A stretch of 43,155 bases of DNA from an uncultured Erysipelotrichaceae bacterium (GCA_944327135.1 CALVGQ010000014.1:1-43155), one strand, 5' to 3'; shown: positions 30,311 through 40,575, counted from the stretch's first letter. Notes: a model not told the origin generated them from the letters alone. Made by a program: numbers and translations.

Positions 30311-32854
30311 TCAGCTGCTGCAAACTGTGTTGCTGGTCACCCCACTGTCTGTAGTGTAATAACCACAAACGCGAAGGTTTCCTTGATCGACCCAGGCCCA
30401 ACCGATTCCAGTATCGCTGTAAACATCAGTAACATAAGTGCCATTAAGATAAATCTGTGCTACAAAATGCGGTTGTCCTAAAACCCAGGAGTAACTGAAC
30501 AATTGCTTTCCATAAGCTGGAACATAAATATCATTGTAATAAAGGGAGATGTCTTTAAGTCCTTCTTCATTGACTGGTTCGAAACCTTCTGCATTCCAGA
30601 CCACGGTTACAGAGCCATCTTCGTTGCGCGAAATACTGATACCGTTCATTGTTCTTGGCGCTGAACTGTAAATATTGACGACTTCTGCATATTCTTTTTT
30701 TATTAAGCCAGTTGTCATCAAATAATCATATCCTTCGGCAGTAGCATAAGGGAATGTTCCTAAAATATGGCGGATCTGTACCACATCATCAGGCTGTTCA
30801 ATGGCTGAAGGAGGATCTTCTTCACTGTTAAGCGTATCCAACAAAAGACTGCTGATCCTTCCTGGAGTATTTAGCCGGCTTTTAGCCGCATCAAAATAGG
30901 TATCTTCTCCTTTAACGCCTTTGTCATAGCCAAACCAAACAGCAGTAGTATATTCTGTGGTTGAAGAAATCATCCATTTATCCTTGGAGGCTCCTTGAGG
31001 AATTCCGTACTGTAAACCGTCTTCTCCCCAGTCAGTGGTTCCCGTTTTTGCATAAACTGGATAGGAACGTTCTAGAATTTGCATATAGTTCACATACGGA
31101 CCGCTGACACATTTTTCCATCATGATTGAGGTGAGATAAGCGGCGGCTTCAGAAAGAACCTGTTTTTGTTCCGGTTCGACAACAATCGGATCGGTTCCGT
31201 CTAAAAATTCAATGCGAGAAACGGTATGCGGAGTGTTGTAACGTCCATGGTTGATCATTGTTGCGTGAGCAGCGGCCATTTGCACTGGAGTGACGGTAAA
31301 GCTGGAACCGCCTATAGCATAGCCAAGATCAAAATTCTCAGAAGTAACTTGGGAAAAACCAAGATCATTGAGATAATCAATCACGGATTGCCGTCCAATT
31401 TCATCAATGACATCCTGCAAGGCTTGAATAGCAGGGGTATTCATGGAAGTGCCGATGGCATCCTGAAGGGTCATATCCCCACGATAATTTCCATCAAAAT
31501 TTTTGATGACTTTATTGGTTCCACGATAAACGATCGGACGATCAGTAACAACATGACTGGTTGCCCATCCAAGATCTTCAAATGCCAGAGCATAGGAGAG
31601 AAAAGGTTTTACGCTGGAGCCAGGTTGTTTATACATATCGGTGGCACGATTGAACATCCGTTCACCATCGTAGTTGCGCCCTCCACCCAGGCCGACAATT
31701 TCTCCAGTCTGATTATCCATGCAGACAATAGCAATCTGCATCAGGTCATCCATGAATTCAATATCTTCGATTTCACCATTTTGAATTTGGTCAATAACAC
31801 TTTGAACATGCTGATCCATGTAAGTGGTGATGATCATTGGCGTTACCGCAGGATCTTGTCCTGTTCGTTCAATTACTTCGTCGATCACAGCGTCAATATA
31901 GCTCTGATATGGACTTCCAGAGTCTTCCCGAGCTGCCGCAGAATTAGCTAACAGATCTTCAACGTTGATTGAAGAGGCCAGTTCCATTTCTTCTTCTGTG
32001 ATGTAGCCATGCCGATGCATCATATATAGAACGGTATCACGCCGCTGTGTTGCGGCTTCCAGATCACGCATGGGATTATATCGATTAGGTGCATTAACCA
32101 GTCCGGCTAGCATAGCGCTTTCTGCTAAGGTCAGTTCATTGACGTCTTTGTCAAAGTAGTATTCAGCGGCTTTTTGAACTCCGCGGATATTGCCGCTTCC
32201 GCCAAAGTTGACCTTGTTCAGATAATATTCCAAAATTTCTTCTTTAGAAGTCATGGATTCAAGTTCAACAGCCATTGCAATTTCATAAACCTTTTGGATG
32301 ATTCCATTATCTCCTTGAATTCCATCATCGCTTTTAAAATAAGAGTTATCGATCAGCTGCATGGTCAATGTAGAGCCGCCCTGGGCAAAAACAATCTGTC
32401 CGGCCTGAATGGTTGCTTTGACATTTTCCCAGATTGCTTTGACAAAACGACTGATATCAAATCCGTTATGAGAAAAATAACGGCTGTCCTCGATAGAAAC
32501 AAAGGCATCAATCAGGCTTTCCGGCAAATCTTCATAACTGATGTTTGTGCGTATCTGCTGTCCGATTTCAGCAATAACATTGCCATCTCGATCAAGAATT
32601 TTGGAGGATCCGATGCTTTCCAGCTGTTCAAAGGAAATTTCCGGAGCTTGCTGTATGATATCATTTCCGACCTTGATGATTATTCCGCCTGCAGCGATCT
32701 CTGTTAATAAACACAGAAGAACAAGACCGGCTGCAATTTTACGACCGATTTTTCCTTTGGGCTTTTTTTCTGTTTTTTTCTGTTTTTTTAAAGGTTCCTT
32801 TGAAGAACGACCATCTTGGCCCTGATCCATTTCTTCCTGTTTGATTTCAGTCAT
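30311..32854 (-). CDS. Class A penicillin-binding protein (PBP1A family)
   Basis: An 847-residue bifunctional peptidoglycan synthase. A Lys-rich cytoplasmic tail is followed by a membrane helix (about 43-63). The GT51 transglycosylase domain has SIEDSRYFSHNGFD with catalytic Glu, GGSTLTMQL, and AESAMLAGL. The transpeptidase domain has QPGSSVKP (S-S-V-K), SMNTPA (S-M-N) and YAKTGTT (K-T-G). The C-terminal 150 residues, rich in Tyr and Val, may form a beta-domain. The start is set at 32854 because AAAGGAG stands 7-13 bases upstream; an upstream in-frame ATG would overlap the promoter. It has its own promoter. Confidence 0.94.
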   Translation of the reverse strand: MTEIKQEEMDQGQDGRSSKEPLKKQKKTEKKPKGKIGRKIAAGLVLLCLLTEIAAGGIIIKVGNDIIQQAPEISFEQLESIGSSKILDRDGNVIAEIGQQIRTNISYEDLPESLIDAFVSIEDSRYFSHNGFDISRFVKAIWENVKATIQAGQIVFAQGGSTLTMQLIDNSYFKSDDGIQGDNGIIQKVYEIAMAVELESMTSKEEILEYYLNKVNFGGSGNIRGVQKAAEYYFDKDVNELTLAESAMLAGLVNAPNRYNPMRDLEAATQRRDTVLYMMHRHGYITEEEMELASSINVEDLLANSAAAREDSGSPYQSYIDAVIDEVIERTGQDPAVTPMIITTYMDQHVQSVIDQIQNGEIEDIEFMDDLMQIAIVCMDNQTGEIVGLGGGRNYDGERMFNRATDMYKQPGSSVKPFLSYALAFEDLGWATSHVVTDRPIVYRGTNKVIKNFDGNYRGDMTLQDAIGTSMNTPAIQALQDVIDEIGRQSVIDYLNDLGFSQVTSENFDLGYAIGGSSFTVTPVQMAAAHATMINHGRYNTPHTVSRIEFLDGTDPIVVEPEQKQVLSEAAAYLTSIMMEKCVSGPYVNYMQILERSYPVYAKTGTTDWGEDGLQYGIPQGASKDKWMISSTTEYTTAVWFGYDKGVKGEDTYFDAAKSRLNTPGRISSLLLDTLNSEEDPPSAIEQPDDVVQIRHILGTFPYATAEGYDYLMTTGLIKKEYAEVVNIYSSAPRTMNGISISRNEDGSVTVVWNAEGFEPVNEEGLKDISLYYNDIYVPAYGKQLFSYSWVLGQPHFVAQIYLNGTYVTDVYSDTGIGWAWVDQGNLRVCGYYTTDSGVTSNTVCSS

Positions 32855-32882
32855 TCTTGACACTCCTTTAGACAATAATGAT

Positions 32883-32911
32883 ATTATACAACATCTTCCA
32901 AAAATAGCCAA
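32883..32911 (-). promoter_or_regulatory. Promoter of the class A PBP gene
   Basis: On the minus strand TTGGCT (32906-32911), 17-base spacer, TATAAT (32883-32888), 28 bases before the ATG. Confidence 0.7.
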
Positions 32912-33028
32912 GCTGTGATACAAGGCGTCAGAATTTAAATGGATGTGTCATTTCTTTATGGAAAATAGTCATCATTAAATTAGCAATCGGAGAGAAAATT
33001 CATGGTTTTATCAGAGGAAGAATTTCAA

Positions 33029-33067
33029 CAAAAAAAGATGCCTCCTGTAAAATATAGGATAGCATCC
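33029..33067 (-). terminator. Probable terminator of the degV gene
   Basis: On the minus strand GATGC ... GCATC (33062-33066 with 33037-33041), with an inner CCT/AGG pairing, followed by TTTTTTTG. It lies about 60 bases past the stop. Confidence 0.55.
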
Positions 33068-33124
33068 AAAAATCAAAATTCAATTTACTTTTCAACTGTT
33101 CTGAATTAAAATCTTTCGCTCTGA

Positions 33125-33973
33125 TCAGATTTTTTTAAAGATTTGGATGGCCTGGCATTTTAGACCCGTATGGATGGAAACAACATTGACCAGCGGAATC
33201 ACTTGAATTTCAGCTTTCGGGAAGCGTTCTTTGGCTTGTGCTTCCAGCTGACGGGCTGTGGTTTCATCATCCACATGGGCAAAGGTAATCAGCGTTTTCT
33301 CATCTGGAGAACTTTCTGCTAAAATATCCAGCACTCGTTTAAATGCCCGCTGAGATGTTCTAATTTTTTCGATGACATCAATCCGTCCTTGGGTAGAACG
33401 GTCTATCTTTAGGATCGGTTTGATTTTTAAAAGACCGGCTAGTGCGGCGGCCATTGGGGTTAGCCGTCCTCCACGTTTAAGATGCTGCATATCATCTGGA
33501 ACCAGCAGCGTATTGCACGAAGCAATGACCTGATCTACTTGCTGGCAGATTGTTTCTTCTGGAATTCCATGCTCAATGGAATCCTTGATCATTTCAATCA
33601 GATATTCCTGAACAACTGCGGTAACATGCGTATCAAACGTCGTGATTGGAATTCCGATTCGCTCCGCTGCCTGATGCATTGCACTGATTGTTCCGGATAG
33701 TCCGCTGCAGATTGGAACAGCGATGATCCGGTCGTATCCCTCTTTTTTGATTTCTTCAAAAAGTTCTTCCAGTCTTCCTAAAGAGGGGAGTGAAGTGGTC
33801 ATTACTTTTTTTTCACGAAGCTGGCGGATGCATTCCTGCTGATCCATCTCTTCCATATCCTGATAAGTACGGTCCCCCATTCCGATCTGAAGCGGCAGGC
33901 AGAAAATTCCTTTTTCTTGAAAATATTTCGGATGGCGTCCAGTACCGGTATCCGTAACATAAGCAATTTTCAC
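33125..33973 (-). CDS. DegV family fatty-acid-binding protein
   Basis: A 282-residue DegV/FakB-type protein that binds a single fatty acid, usually for the FakA kinase. Family signatures are the start KIAYVTDTGTG, then TSLPSLGRLEELFEE, PICSGLSGT, TFDTHV and LKRGGRLTP. The last of these lies in the fatty-acid pocket region. No fakA-like gene is near. The ATG has AGGAGGGA upstream, and a -10/-35 pair (34000-34029) precedes it, divergent from dnaE. Confidence 0.9.
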   Translation of the reverse strand: MKIAYVTDTGTGRHPKYFQEKGIFCLPLQIGMGDRTYQDMEEMDQQECIRQLREKKVMTTSLPSLGRLEELFEEIKKEGYDRIIAVPICSGLSGTISAMHQAAERIGIPITTFDTHVTAVVQEYLIEMIKDSIEHGIPEETICQQVDQVIASCNTLLVPDDMQHLKRGGRLTPMAAALAGLLKIKPILKIDRSTQGRIDVIEKIRTSQRAFKRVLDILAESSPDEKTLITFAHVDDETTARQLEAQAKERFPKAEIQVIPLVNVVSIHTGLKCQAIQIFKKI

Positions 33974-33999
33974 AAAAATCCCTCCTGATTTCTGGCTTC

Positions 34000-34029
34000 A
34001 TTTTAACCCAAAACGTGAATCATTTTCAA
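34000..34029 (-). promoter_or_regulatory. Promoter of the degV gene
   Basis: On the minus strand TTGAAA (34024-34029), 18-base spacer, TAAAAT (34000-34005), 27 bases before the ATG. Confidence 0.5.
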
Positions 34030-34085
34030 GCAAATGGTGCAAAGCCAATCCAAAATTATGCTATGATTATTTTGAGGTGATTTCA

Positions 34086-37000
34086 ATGAGTGTGCATCTC
34101 CATACGCGAAGCTGCTATAGTCTGTTGAATAGTACCTTAAAAATTGAGCAGATTGTAAAAAATGCAAAAAAATTAGGCTTTTCGTCTGTATCATGTACGG
34201 ATTGGCAAGTCATGCATGGGGCAATGGAGTTTTTTCATTGCTGTCAAAAAGAGCAAATTAAACCGATTTTTGGGTTGGAACTGGCGATGGATTATCATGG
34301 AAGGCCGGCAACCATGTTGGTTTTGGCTAAAAATGACGAAGGTTATAAAGCCTTGATGCAAGCTAGCAGCTGGCTTTGCTCCTTTCAGAAGATGCTGAGT
34401 TTGGAGCAGGTTTTATCCATGAAAAAAGATTGGGTTGTGGTGGTTTATACAGAAGGCGGAATTTTTGAGGAAGCTTGTATTCATGAAAATCGTTCAGAAA
34501 TTTTAGCTCTGATGGAAAGTCTGAAAACGATTCTGGGAGAATTTGATTTGGCACTATCTTATCAGGAAAGTTCATTCTGGCGAATTCGCAATGCTTTAAT
34601 TAAAGAATGCGCTCGGGAAATCGGACTTAAAACAGTAGCAGTAAACAAAATATACTATTTGAACAAGGACGATGTAGAGGCCTATCGCGCTCTTTGTGGG
34701 ATCCGACTACAGAAAACGTTTTTAGATAAATCTTTGGTTACTGTTACTGGTCGTTATATGCTTAGTTTGCAAGAAATGGAAGCACTTTACGACGCTGAGG
34801 ATTTAATGGAAACGGAACGGATCGCAGCACTTTGTGAAGTCAAGATGCAGTTCATGAAAACGACGCTGCCGGTTTTTCAGTGTCCTTCGCCTTTGGACTC
34901 AGGAAAATACTTAACACAGCTTTGCCTGGCAGGATTAAAAAAACGATTTGGTTCCCGTGCTGTTCCAAAAGCGTATATTCAACGCTTGAAGTATGAATTG
35001 AATGTGATTCTTTCCATGCATTTCGAAGATTATTTTTTGATTGTCTGGGATTTCATCCGATTTGCACGTTCTGAAAAAATTTTGGTGGGGCCAGGACGCG
35101 GAAGTGCGGCGGGATCGCTTGTTTCTTGGTGCCTTGGAATTACCCATATTGATCCATTGGAGTATGGGCTTCTATTTGAGCGGTTTTTAAATCCAGAACG
35201 GGTTTCTATGCCGGATATTGATGTGGACTTTCCAGATAACCGGCGTGATGAAGTGATTGCCTATGTAAAAAAGAAATATGGCTCGGAACATATTGCTCAC
35301 ATTGCAACTTTTGGAACTCTGGCTGCAAAACAGGTTCTGCGGGATGTTGGAAGGGTATTGGATATTCCATTAAGAAAAGTAGATCAGCTTTGCAAGGCAG
35401 TACCGAATCAGCCGAAGATCACGCTGCAGCAGGCTTTGAAAAATAATCGATTTTATCAGCTTCTTCATTCTGATCCTCAATATTTGAATTTATTTGAATT
35501 AGCTGAAAAGATTGAAGGGCTTCCACGTCATGTCAGCATGCATGCTGCTGGAATCGTGATGAGTCGGCTTCCGCTAGAGGCAGTAGTTCCAACCATTGCA
35601 CTTGACTCTTCAACCTTGGCAACCCAATATACAATGGAATATATGGAAGAGCTAGGCCTGATCAAAATGGATTTTCTTGGTCTGCGTAATCTTGCGATCA
35701 TTGATGAAATTGTTCAGGAAATTAAAAAAAGACAGCCTAATTTTGATATCATGCATCTTCCACTGGATGATTTTAAGACTTTTCAATGTCTTCAAAATGT
35801 AGATACTGTGGGAATTTTCCAATTGGAATCCGATGGCATGCGAAATCTGATCCGAAAAATAAAGCCGCGGTGTTTCGATGATATCGTCGCGACGATTGCA
35901 CTTTTTCGACCTGGTCCGATGGAAAATATTCCGCTTTATTTACAAAATCGGGAGCATCCGGATCAGATTCAGTATCTTCATCCTGTATTGGAGCCAATTC
36001 TGAAATCAACCTATGGAGTGATGATCTATCAGTAGCAGATCACGCAGATTGCAGAAGTGATGGCTGGATTTTCGCTTTCTAAAGCCGATATCCTACGAAA
36101 AGCAATGAGCAAAAAAAAGGAATCTGAGCTACGTAGCTTAGAAGAAGAGTTTATTGCGGGCTGTCAGACAAATGGACACAGCCGTGAACTTGGTAAACAA
36201 CTATATGATTTGATTATGAAATTCGCAAATTATGGCTTTAATAAAAGTCATTCTGTGGCTTATGGGCTTTTGGCGTATCAATTGACTTATTTAAAAGCGA
36301 ATGCCCCGTTGGAATTTTTTCAGGCCTTATTAACCAGCGTAATCGGAGCTGAAGGAAAAACAGCGGAATATATTGACGAATGTCGGCGACGAAATGTTGT
36401 GATCTTACCGCCTTCTATCAATTTTAGTGGGAATCGTTATCAGATCGAAGAAAAAGGTCTACGTTTTCCGCTTAGGGCAATTAAAGGAATTGGAGAAAGT
36501 GTCTGCAATGAATTGATTGCCGAACGATCACAAAAGCCTTTTGTAGATTATTATGATTTTGTGGCCCGGATCATGACTCGCAAAGTCAGCCGGAAAGTGA
36601 TTGAAAGCCTGATTGATGCCGGAGCACTGGATGAATTTCAAGGAAATCGTAAAAGTAAGCTAGCCTCTTTGGATGAAGCCATCAGTTATGCTGATCTGGT
36701 TCGAATCGAAACAGATGGTCAGATCAAAATTGATTTGGGGTTAGTTAGCCGCCCGGTCATGATGAATATTCACGAGGATTTGCTGGAGCGCTCTGCTCGA
36801 GAAAAAGAAGCTCTGGGATTTTATCTTTCTTCCCATCCGATTTTAACAATAAAGAAAACCAAACAGATCCAAGTAGAAAATCTGGCCGTTTTAAAACGGC
36901 GGCAGGGGATGATCCAAGGTTTTGCCGTAGTTTCAAAGGTTCGTCAGCATCGAACTAAACGCGGAGAAATGATGGCTTTTGTTAACGTTGCTGATGAAAG

Positions 37001-37145
37001 TACAGACTTTGATTTGGTTGTGATGCCAAACAGCTTTCTTCGTTATGCTTCTGTGCTGGAAAAAGGCAACTATCTGCTTTTTGAAGGGAAAAAAGACAAA
37101 GAGGATTCCTGTATCCTGCGAAGTTGTGTTAAAATTGAACTGTAA
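34086..37145 (+). pseudogene. dnaE: DNA polymerase III alpha subunit DnaE, frame interrupted by one in-frame TAG
   Basis: A DnaE polymerase gene, 1019 codons if one stop is ignored. The N-terminal PHP domain (VHLHTRSCYS) is followed by the palm with GPGRGSAAGS, the catalytic pair PDIDVDFPD, and IKMDFLGL. TAG at 36033-36035 follows YGVMIYQ and is followed in the same frame by QITQIAEVMAGFSLSKAD. In relatives the TAG position is a conserved Glu (YQEQ), so one G-to-T change from GAG explains it. Downstream, the frame keeps the HhH region and an OB domain to 37145. ATG 34086 is chosen because GAGGTG lies six bases upstream. It may be a sequencing error, a true mutation or readthrough; DnaE is normally essential beside PolC. 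Confidence 0.9.
36033..36035 (+). other. In-frame amber codon within dnaE
   Basis: CAG-TAG-CAG-ATC. No convincing ribosome site precedes the GTG/ATG at 36057-36062, so restart is unlikely. A TAG followed by CAG partly resembles the eukaryotic-virus readthrough context UAG-CAR-YYA, but the next triplet (ATC) does not fit. No frameshift is needed on either side. Confidence 0.95.
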
Positions 37146-37192
37146 AAAATGAGGTTCTTTAAAACATATCAAATAGACAAGGTGGAGAAAAA

Positions 37193-37855
37193 ATGGCAAA
37201 ACTTTTGATCGTGGATGATGAATTGAAAATAAGAGAAGTGGTTCGAGAATATGCCTTAATCAATGGATATGAGGTAGTGGAAGCCAGTGATGGCCTAGAA
37301 GCGATCGAACAGGTGGAAAAGCAGGATTTTGACTGCATTATTCTGGATGTTATGATGCCTAAGCTGGATGGTTTTTCGGCTTGTAAACAAATTCGTAGGT
37401 TGAAATCAATTCCGATCATCATGCTTTCAGCACGTCAGGAAGAATATGATAAGTTGTTTGGCTTTGAGCTAGGAGTTGATGACTATGTAATTAAGCCGTT
37501 TTCACCCAAGGAACTGATGGCGCGAGTGAAAGCTATTGTTGAACGTTCACGCGGAAAGGAAAATGAAGTGTTAAAATTTGAAGGGCTGACGATTGATGTT
37601 GAAGGGCGTTCAGTATTGGTGGATGAGGTCAAAGTCAATCTGACTCCGAAAGAAATTGATCTTTTGCTTTATATGGTCAAAAATAAAAATATTGCCTTAT
37701 CACGCGAAAAGCTGTTGGAAGAGGTCTGGGATTATGATTATTTTGGCGATGACCGAACGGTGGATACTCATATTAAGATGCTGCGGCATAATTTGCAGAA
37801 ATATCGGAAGTTTATTGTAACGATTCGCGGAATGGGGTATAAATTTGAAGCTTGA
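37193..37855 (+). CDS. OmpR/PhoB-type response regulator
   Basis: A 220-residue two-component regulator. The receiver domain has the acidic pair VDDE, the phospho-acceptor Asp in ILDVMMPKLDG, the Ser/Thr switch in MLSAR, and the Lys in VIKPFSPKEL. The C-terminal winged helix has LTPKEIDLL and RTVDTHIKMLRHNL. It binds DNA when phosphorylated by the kinase encoded next, whose start overlaps its end. It begins 47 bases after dnaE with GGTGGAG upstream and shares its strand; a separate promoter was not seen. Confidence 0.95.
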   Translation: MAKLLIVDDELKIREVVREYALINGYEVVEASDGLEAIEQVEKQDFDCIILDVMMPKLDGFSACKQIRRLKSIPIIMLSARQEEYDKLFGFELGVDDYVIKPFSPKELMARVKAIVERSRGKENEVLKFEGLTIDVEGRSVLVDEVKVNLTPKEIDLLLYMVKNKNIALSREKLLEEVWDYDYFGDDRTVDTHIKMLRHNLQKYRKFIVTIRGMGYKFEA

Positions 37856-39296
37856 TTTTAAAGGGCTGCGGTTTAACATCTGGCTGTATTATGTACTCTT
37901 TGCCTTGGGAATCTTAGCACTTCTTGGTTTGCTACAAACAGCAATGATCAAGCCATATTATCGTGATAACAAAATCAACGCGATGCAAGAAGTGGCAGAT
38001 GTGATCCAGCATGCCATGATCGATTCTTCATTGATTGATGAAAGCAATGTGGATACTGCTTTTCAGGCGACAGTAAACAATAATGTCTGCGCGTTGATTT
38101 ACAATGACCGCGGAACGATCGTTTATTCAAGTGACAGCCTTGGAGCTAGTTGTGTATTTAATCAACAGATGCTGCTGACATCGGGAACCTATGGGGCACT
38201 TTATCATGGAAATACGTTGAAGTCGTTGCTTCAGGAAGAAGGAGAAATTTCTGAGCTTTTTCGTAATGAACGCAGTAATCAGGAGATGGTCCTTTATGCT
38301 CGTCAGATTCGAGCTAATCTTGAAACATATTACCTATATGTAAACAGTCCTGCTGAGTTGATGGATTTTACTTATCAAATCTTTCAAACGCAGTTTATCG
38401 TATTGACGATCGCCGTATTGGTTTTTTCACTGATGATCTCGCTGTTTCTTTCTGGGCGGCTGGCTAGGCCGATTGTCCGCATGCGTTCCAGTGCGCGGGA
38501 GCTGGCAAAGGGAGATTATGATGTGAACTTTGAAGGAGGAACTTTCAGTGAAACCAAAGAGCTGGCTTCTGCTTTGAACGAGGCGACGGAAAAGCTCAGC
38601 AAAGTTGATGAGCTGCGAAAAGATCTGCTGGCGAATGTTTCTCATGATATCAAAACGCCATTGACGATGATCAAAGCCTATGCAGAAATGATTCAGGATA
38701 TTTCTGGAGATCTTCCGGAAAAACGTAATGAGCATTTACAAGTCATTATTGAAGAAGCAGATTATCTGGATAATTTGGTCTCTGAACTGTCTGAACTAAG
38801 TAAAATGCAGTCTGGAACCTATGACCTGAATCTTTCCCAATTTGATCTGGCGCAGAAAGTACGGGAAATCACTAAGCTTTGTCAGGGTTTGTTTGAGCAG
38901 CATGGCATGCATTGTGAGCTTGTAACGCCAGACAGCGTTTTGGTCTCTGCAGATGAAACCAAGATCGGCCAGGTTATCTATAATTTCATCATCAATGCAA
39001 TCAAACATAGTGAGGATCATACCAATGTGTTCATCACTTGTCAGGATTTTGGGGATACGGTCCGGGTTTCGGTTCAAGATGAGGGCAAAGGGATTAGCGA
39101 AGAAGAATTGCCTTATATCTGGGATCGTTATTACAAGATCGATAAAGGATTCAAACGCTCCAGCAAAGGAACCGGATTGGGACTTTCCATTGTCAAGGCC
39201 ATTCTGGATACTCATGGAGCTCAATATGGAGTAGAAAGCAAGGAAGGAGAAGGCTCCAACTTCTGGTTTGAGCTGCACAAAGAAGATGCCAAATAA
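37845..39296 (+). CDS. Membrane sensor histidine kinase
   Basis: A 483-residue kinase with two membrane helices (about 12-34 and 180-203) around an extracytoplasmic sensor of about 145 residues, then HAMP (GRLARPIVRMRSS), dimerisation domain with phospho-His in NVSHDIKTPL, and HATPase with N-box YNFIINAIKHS, G1 DEGKGI and G2 GTGLGLSIV. The start is TTG at 37845, overlapping the regulator by 11 bases, with AATGGGG upstream; the next in-frame start would cut into the first membrane helix. The signal sensed is unknown. Confidence 0.92.
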   Translation: MKLDFKGLRFNIWLYYVLFALGILALLGLLQTAMIKPYYRDNKINAMQEVADVIQHAMIDSSLIDESNVDTAFQATVNNNVCALIYNDRGTIVYSSDSLGASCVFNQQMLLTSGTYGALYHGNTLKSLLQEEGEISELFRNERSNQEMVLYARQIRANLETYYLYVNSPAELMDFTYQIFQTQFIVLTIAVLVFSLMISLFLSGRLARPIVRMRSSARELAKGDYDVNFEGGTFSETKELASALNEATEKLSKVDELRKDLLANVSHDIKTPLTMIKAYAEMIQDISGDLPEKRNEHLQVIIEEADYLDNLVSELSELSKMQSGTYDLNLSQFDLAQKVREITKLCQGLFEQHGMHCELVTPDSVLVSADETKIGQVIYNFIINAIKHSEDHTNVFITCQDFGDTVRVSVQDEGKGISEEELPYIWDRYYKIDKGFKRSSKGTGLGLSIVKAILDTHGAQYGVESKEGEGSNFWFELHKEDAK

Positions 39297-39963
39297 GATA
39301 AAACGGGATTATCTGGCAGGAACCGAAATTTATCTGCGGCAGCGCAAGGATATGTTTCGCTGCAACACGGATACAGCACTGCTTGGACAGTTTCTTCGTG
39401 TGAAAGAACAGGAAACATTGATGGATATCGGCTGCAATAATGGGGCGCTGATGCTTTATGCTTCCTTGCAGCATCCTGCGCATTTGATTGGTGTGGATTT
39501 ATTTGAAGAAGCGATTGCTTTGGCAAAAGAAAATTTAGAAGATAACGGGATTTTGAATTACACGCTTTATACGGGAGATGCAACGGTTTTAGCGCTTCCG
39601 ACAGTTGAGGTTATTGTCAGCAATCCACCTTATTTTGATACTCCGCAGCAAGGCCATCGCAATGAAAATGAATTTTTAAGAGCCGCCCGTCATGAGGGAA
39701 CATTGACTTTGGCCAGCCTTTTTGACTTGGTTAGGCGTAATTTAAAAGAGAACGGACGTTTTTACTTAGTTCACCGTGCCATGCGGCTGACGGATATTTT
39801 CTTTGAAGCTGCAGCCAGTGGATTGCGAGCCAAAACAATGCAGTTGGTTTATGATGAAGACCGCGAAGAAGCAACGGCAGTGCTGCTGGAGTTTGCCAAA
39901 GGCTATGAAGGACCGCTGCATGTTTTAAAACCAAAGACGATTCATCGAAACAAAGGCACTTGA
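39286..39963 (+). CDS. tRNA1(Val) adenine-N6 methyltransferase-like protein (TrmN6/YfiC, YabB-like)
   Basis: A 225-residue class I SAM-dependent methyltransferase. It has a SAM-binding motif MDIGCNNGALML, an acidic GVDLFEEA, and the adenine-methylating NPPY motif (VSNPPYFDT). The N-terminal RQRKDMFRCNTDTALLG resembles the YabB/TrmN6 group that modifies A37 of tRNA1(Val). ATG 39286 overlaps the kinase stop by 11 bases; an in-frame ATG at 39268 is possible but has no better ribosome site. Confidence 0.85.
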   Translation: MPNKIKRDYLAGTEIYLRQRKDMFRCNTDTALLGQFLRVKEQETLMDIGCNNGALMLYASLQHPAHLIGVDLFEEAIALAKENLEDNGILNYTLYTGDATVLALPTVEVIVSNPPYFDTPQQGHRNENEFLRAARHEGTLTLASLFDLVRRNLKENGRFYLVHRAMRLTDIFFEAAASGLRAKTMQLVYDEDREEATAVLLEFAKGYEGPLHVLKPKTIHRNKGT

Positions 39964-40038
39964 GTTTTGATTATCTGCCGTGATGAATCAGGCTTTGGAG
40001 TTTGATGAAAGAACCATTAAAAGGAAGGAGGAAATTGT

Positions 40039-40470
40039 ATGGGTTCGTGGGATTATCAGTGTGGTGTCATTGATGCTTTTAATGAGATTGTTCGGGCAGG
40101 GGTAAAAAAATTGGCATTAAGTCATCCGGTGGCCACGCAAAAGGAAGCAGAACAGCTGATCCCTTTTGTGGAGCAGATTACCGCGCATTATCAGACAAAA
40201 TGGAAGCTGGAAAAAGAATTGCTCATCACCGATTTGTTTCCTTATTCTGCTAATCAAGGAAAAATCGTCTTTCTTTTTTACGAAGATCCAGTTGTTTTTG
40301 AAACATATTTGACTTTAAAGCAACGAAAACAAGCTTTGCTTGAGAAGAATGCTTATACTGGTTCAAAACGAAGAGAAATTGCCTGCTGTTTTGGCCGCCT
40401 TCTTTCTTATAGTGAAGAGGCGATTGCCCGTTTGATTGATGAGAATTCTGAAAAAGAGGATGAATTGTAA
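40039..40470 (+). CDS. Unknown cytoplasmic protein, 143 residues
   Basis: I do not recognise this protein. It is soluble, begins MGSWDYQCGVIDAFNEI, and has a central ALSHPVATQKEAEQLIPFVEQI and a C-terminal KRREIACCFGRLLSY, ending in an acidic tail (ENSEKEDEL). There is no signal peptide or membrane segment. It has a strong AAGGAAGGAGG site before the ATG. It lies between the methyltransferase and the L21 operon, in the same direction as both. Confidence 0.8.
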   Translation: MGSWDYQCGVIDAFNEIVRAGVKKLALSHPVATQKEAEQLIPFVEQITAHYQTKWKLEKELLITDLFPYSANQGKIVFLFYEDPVVFETYLTLKQRKQALLEKNAYTGSKRREIACCFGRLLSYSEEAIARLIDENSEKEDEL

Positions 40471-40540
40471 AAAAGAGTTTAAATAGCGGAAAACGATGGA
40501 TGGAAAAAAGCGTTTTTACTTATAAAAACACTGGAAAATC

Positions 40541-40569
40541 TTGACGGTGAAGGGGTTTTATGCTAATAT
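40541..40569 (+). promoter_or_regulatory. Promoter of the rplU-prp-rpmA operon
   Basis: TTGACG (40541-40546), 17-base spacer, TAATAT (40564-40569) with an upstream TGC giving an extended -10. It precedes the L21 leader. Confidence 0.8.
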
Positions 40570-40575
40570 CACTGT

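Noticed and set aside
36057-37145. A separate gene starting at GTG/ATG 36057-36060
   Set aside because: The protein begins in the middle of a conserved DnaE motif, has no good ribosome site and continues the frame of the upstream half. It is the 3' part of dnaE.
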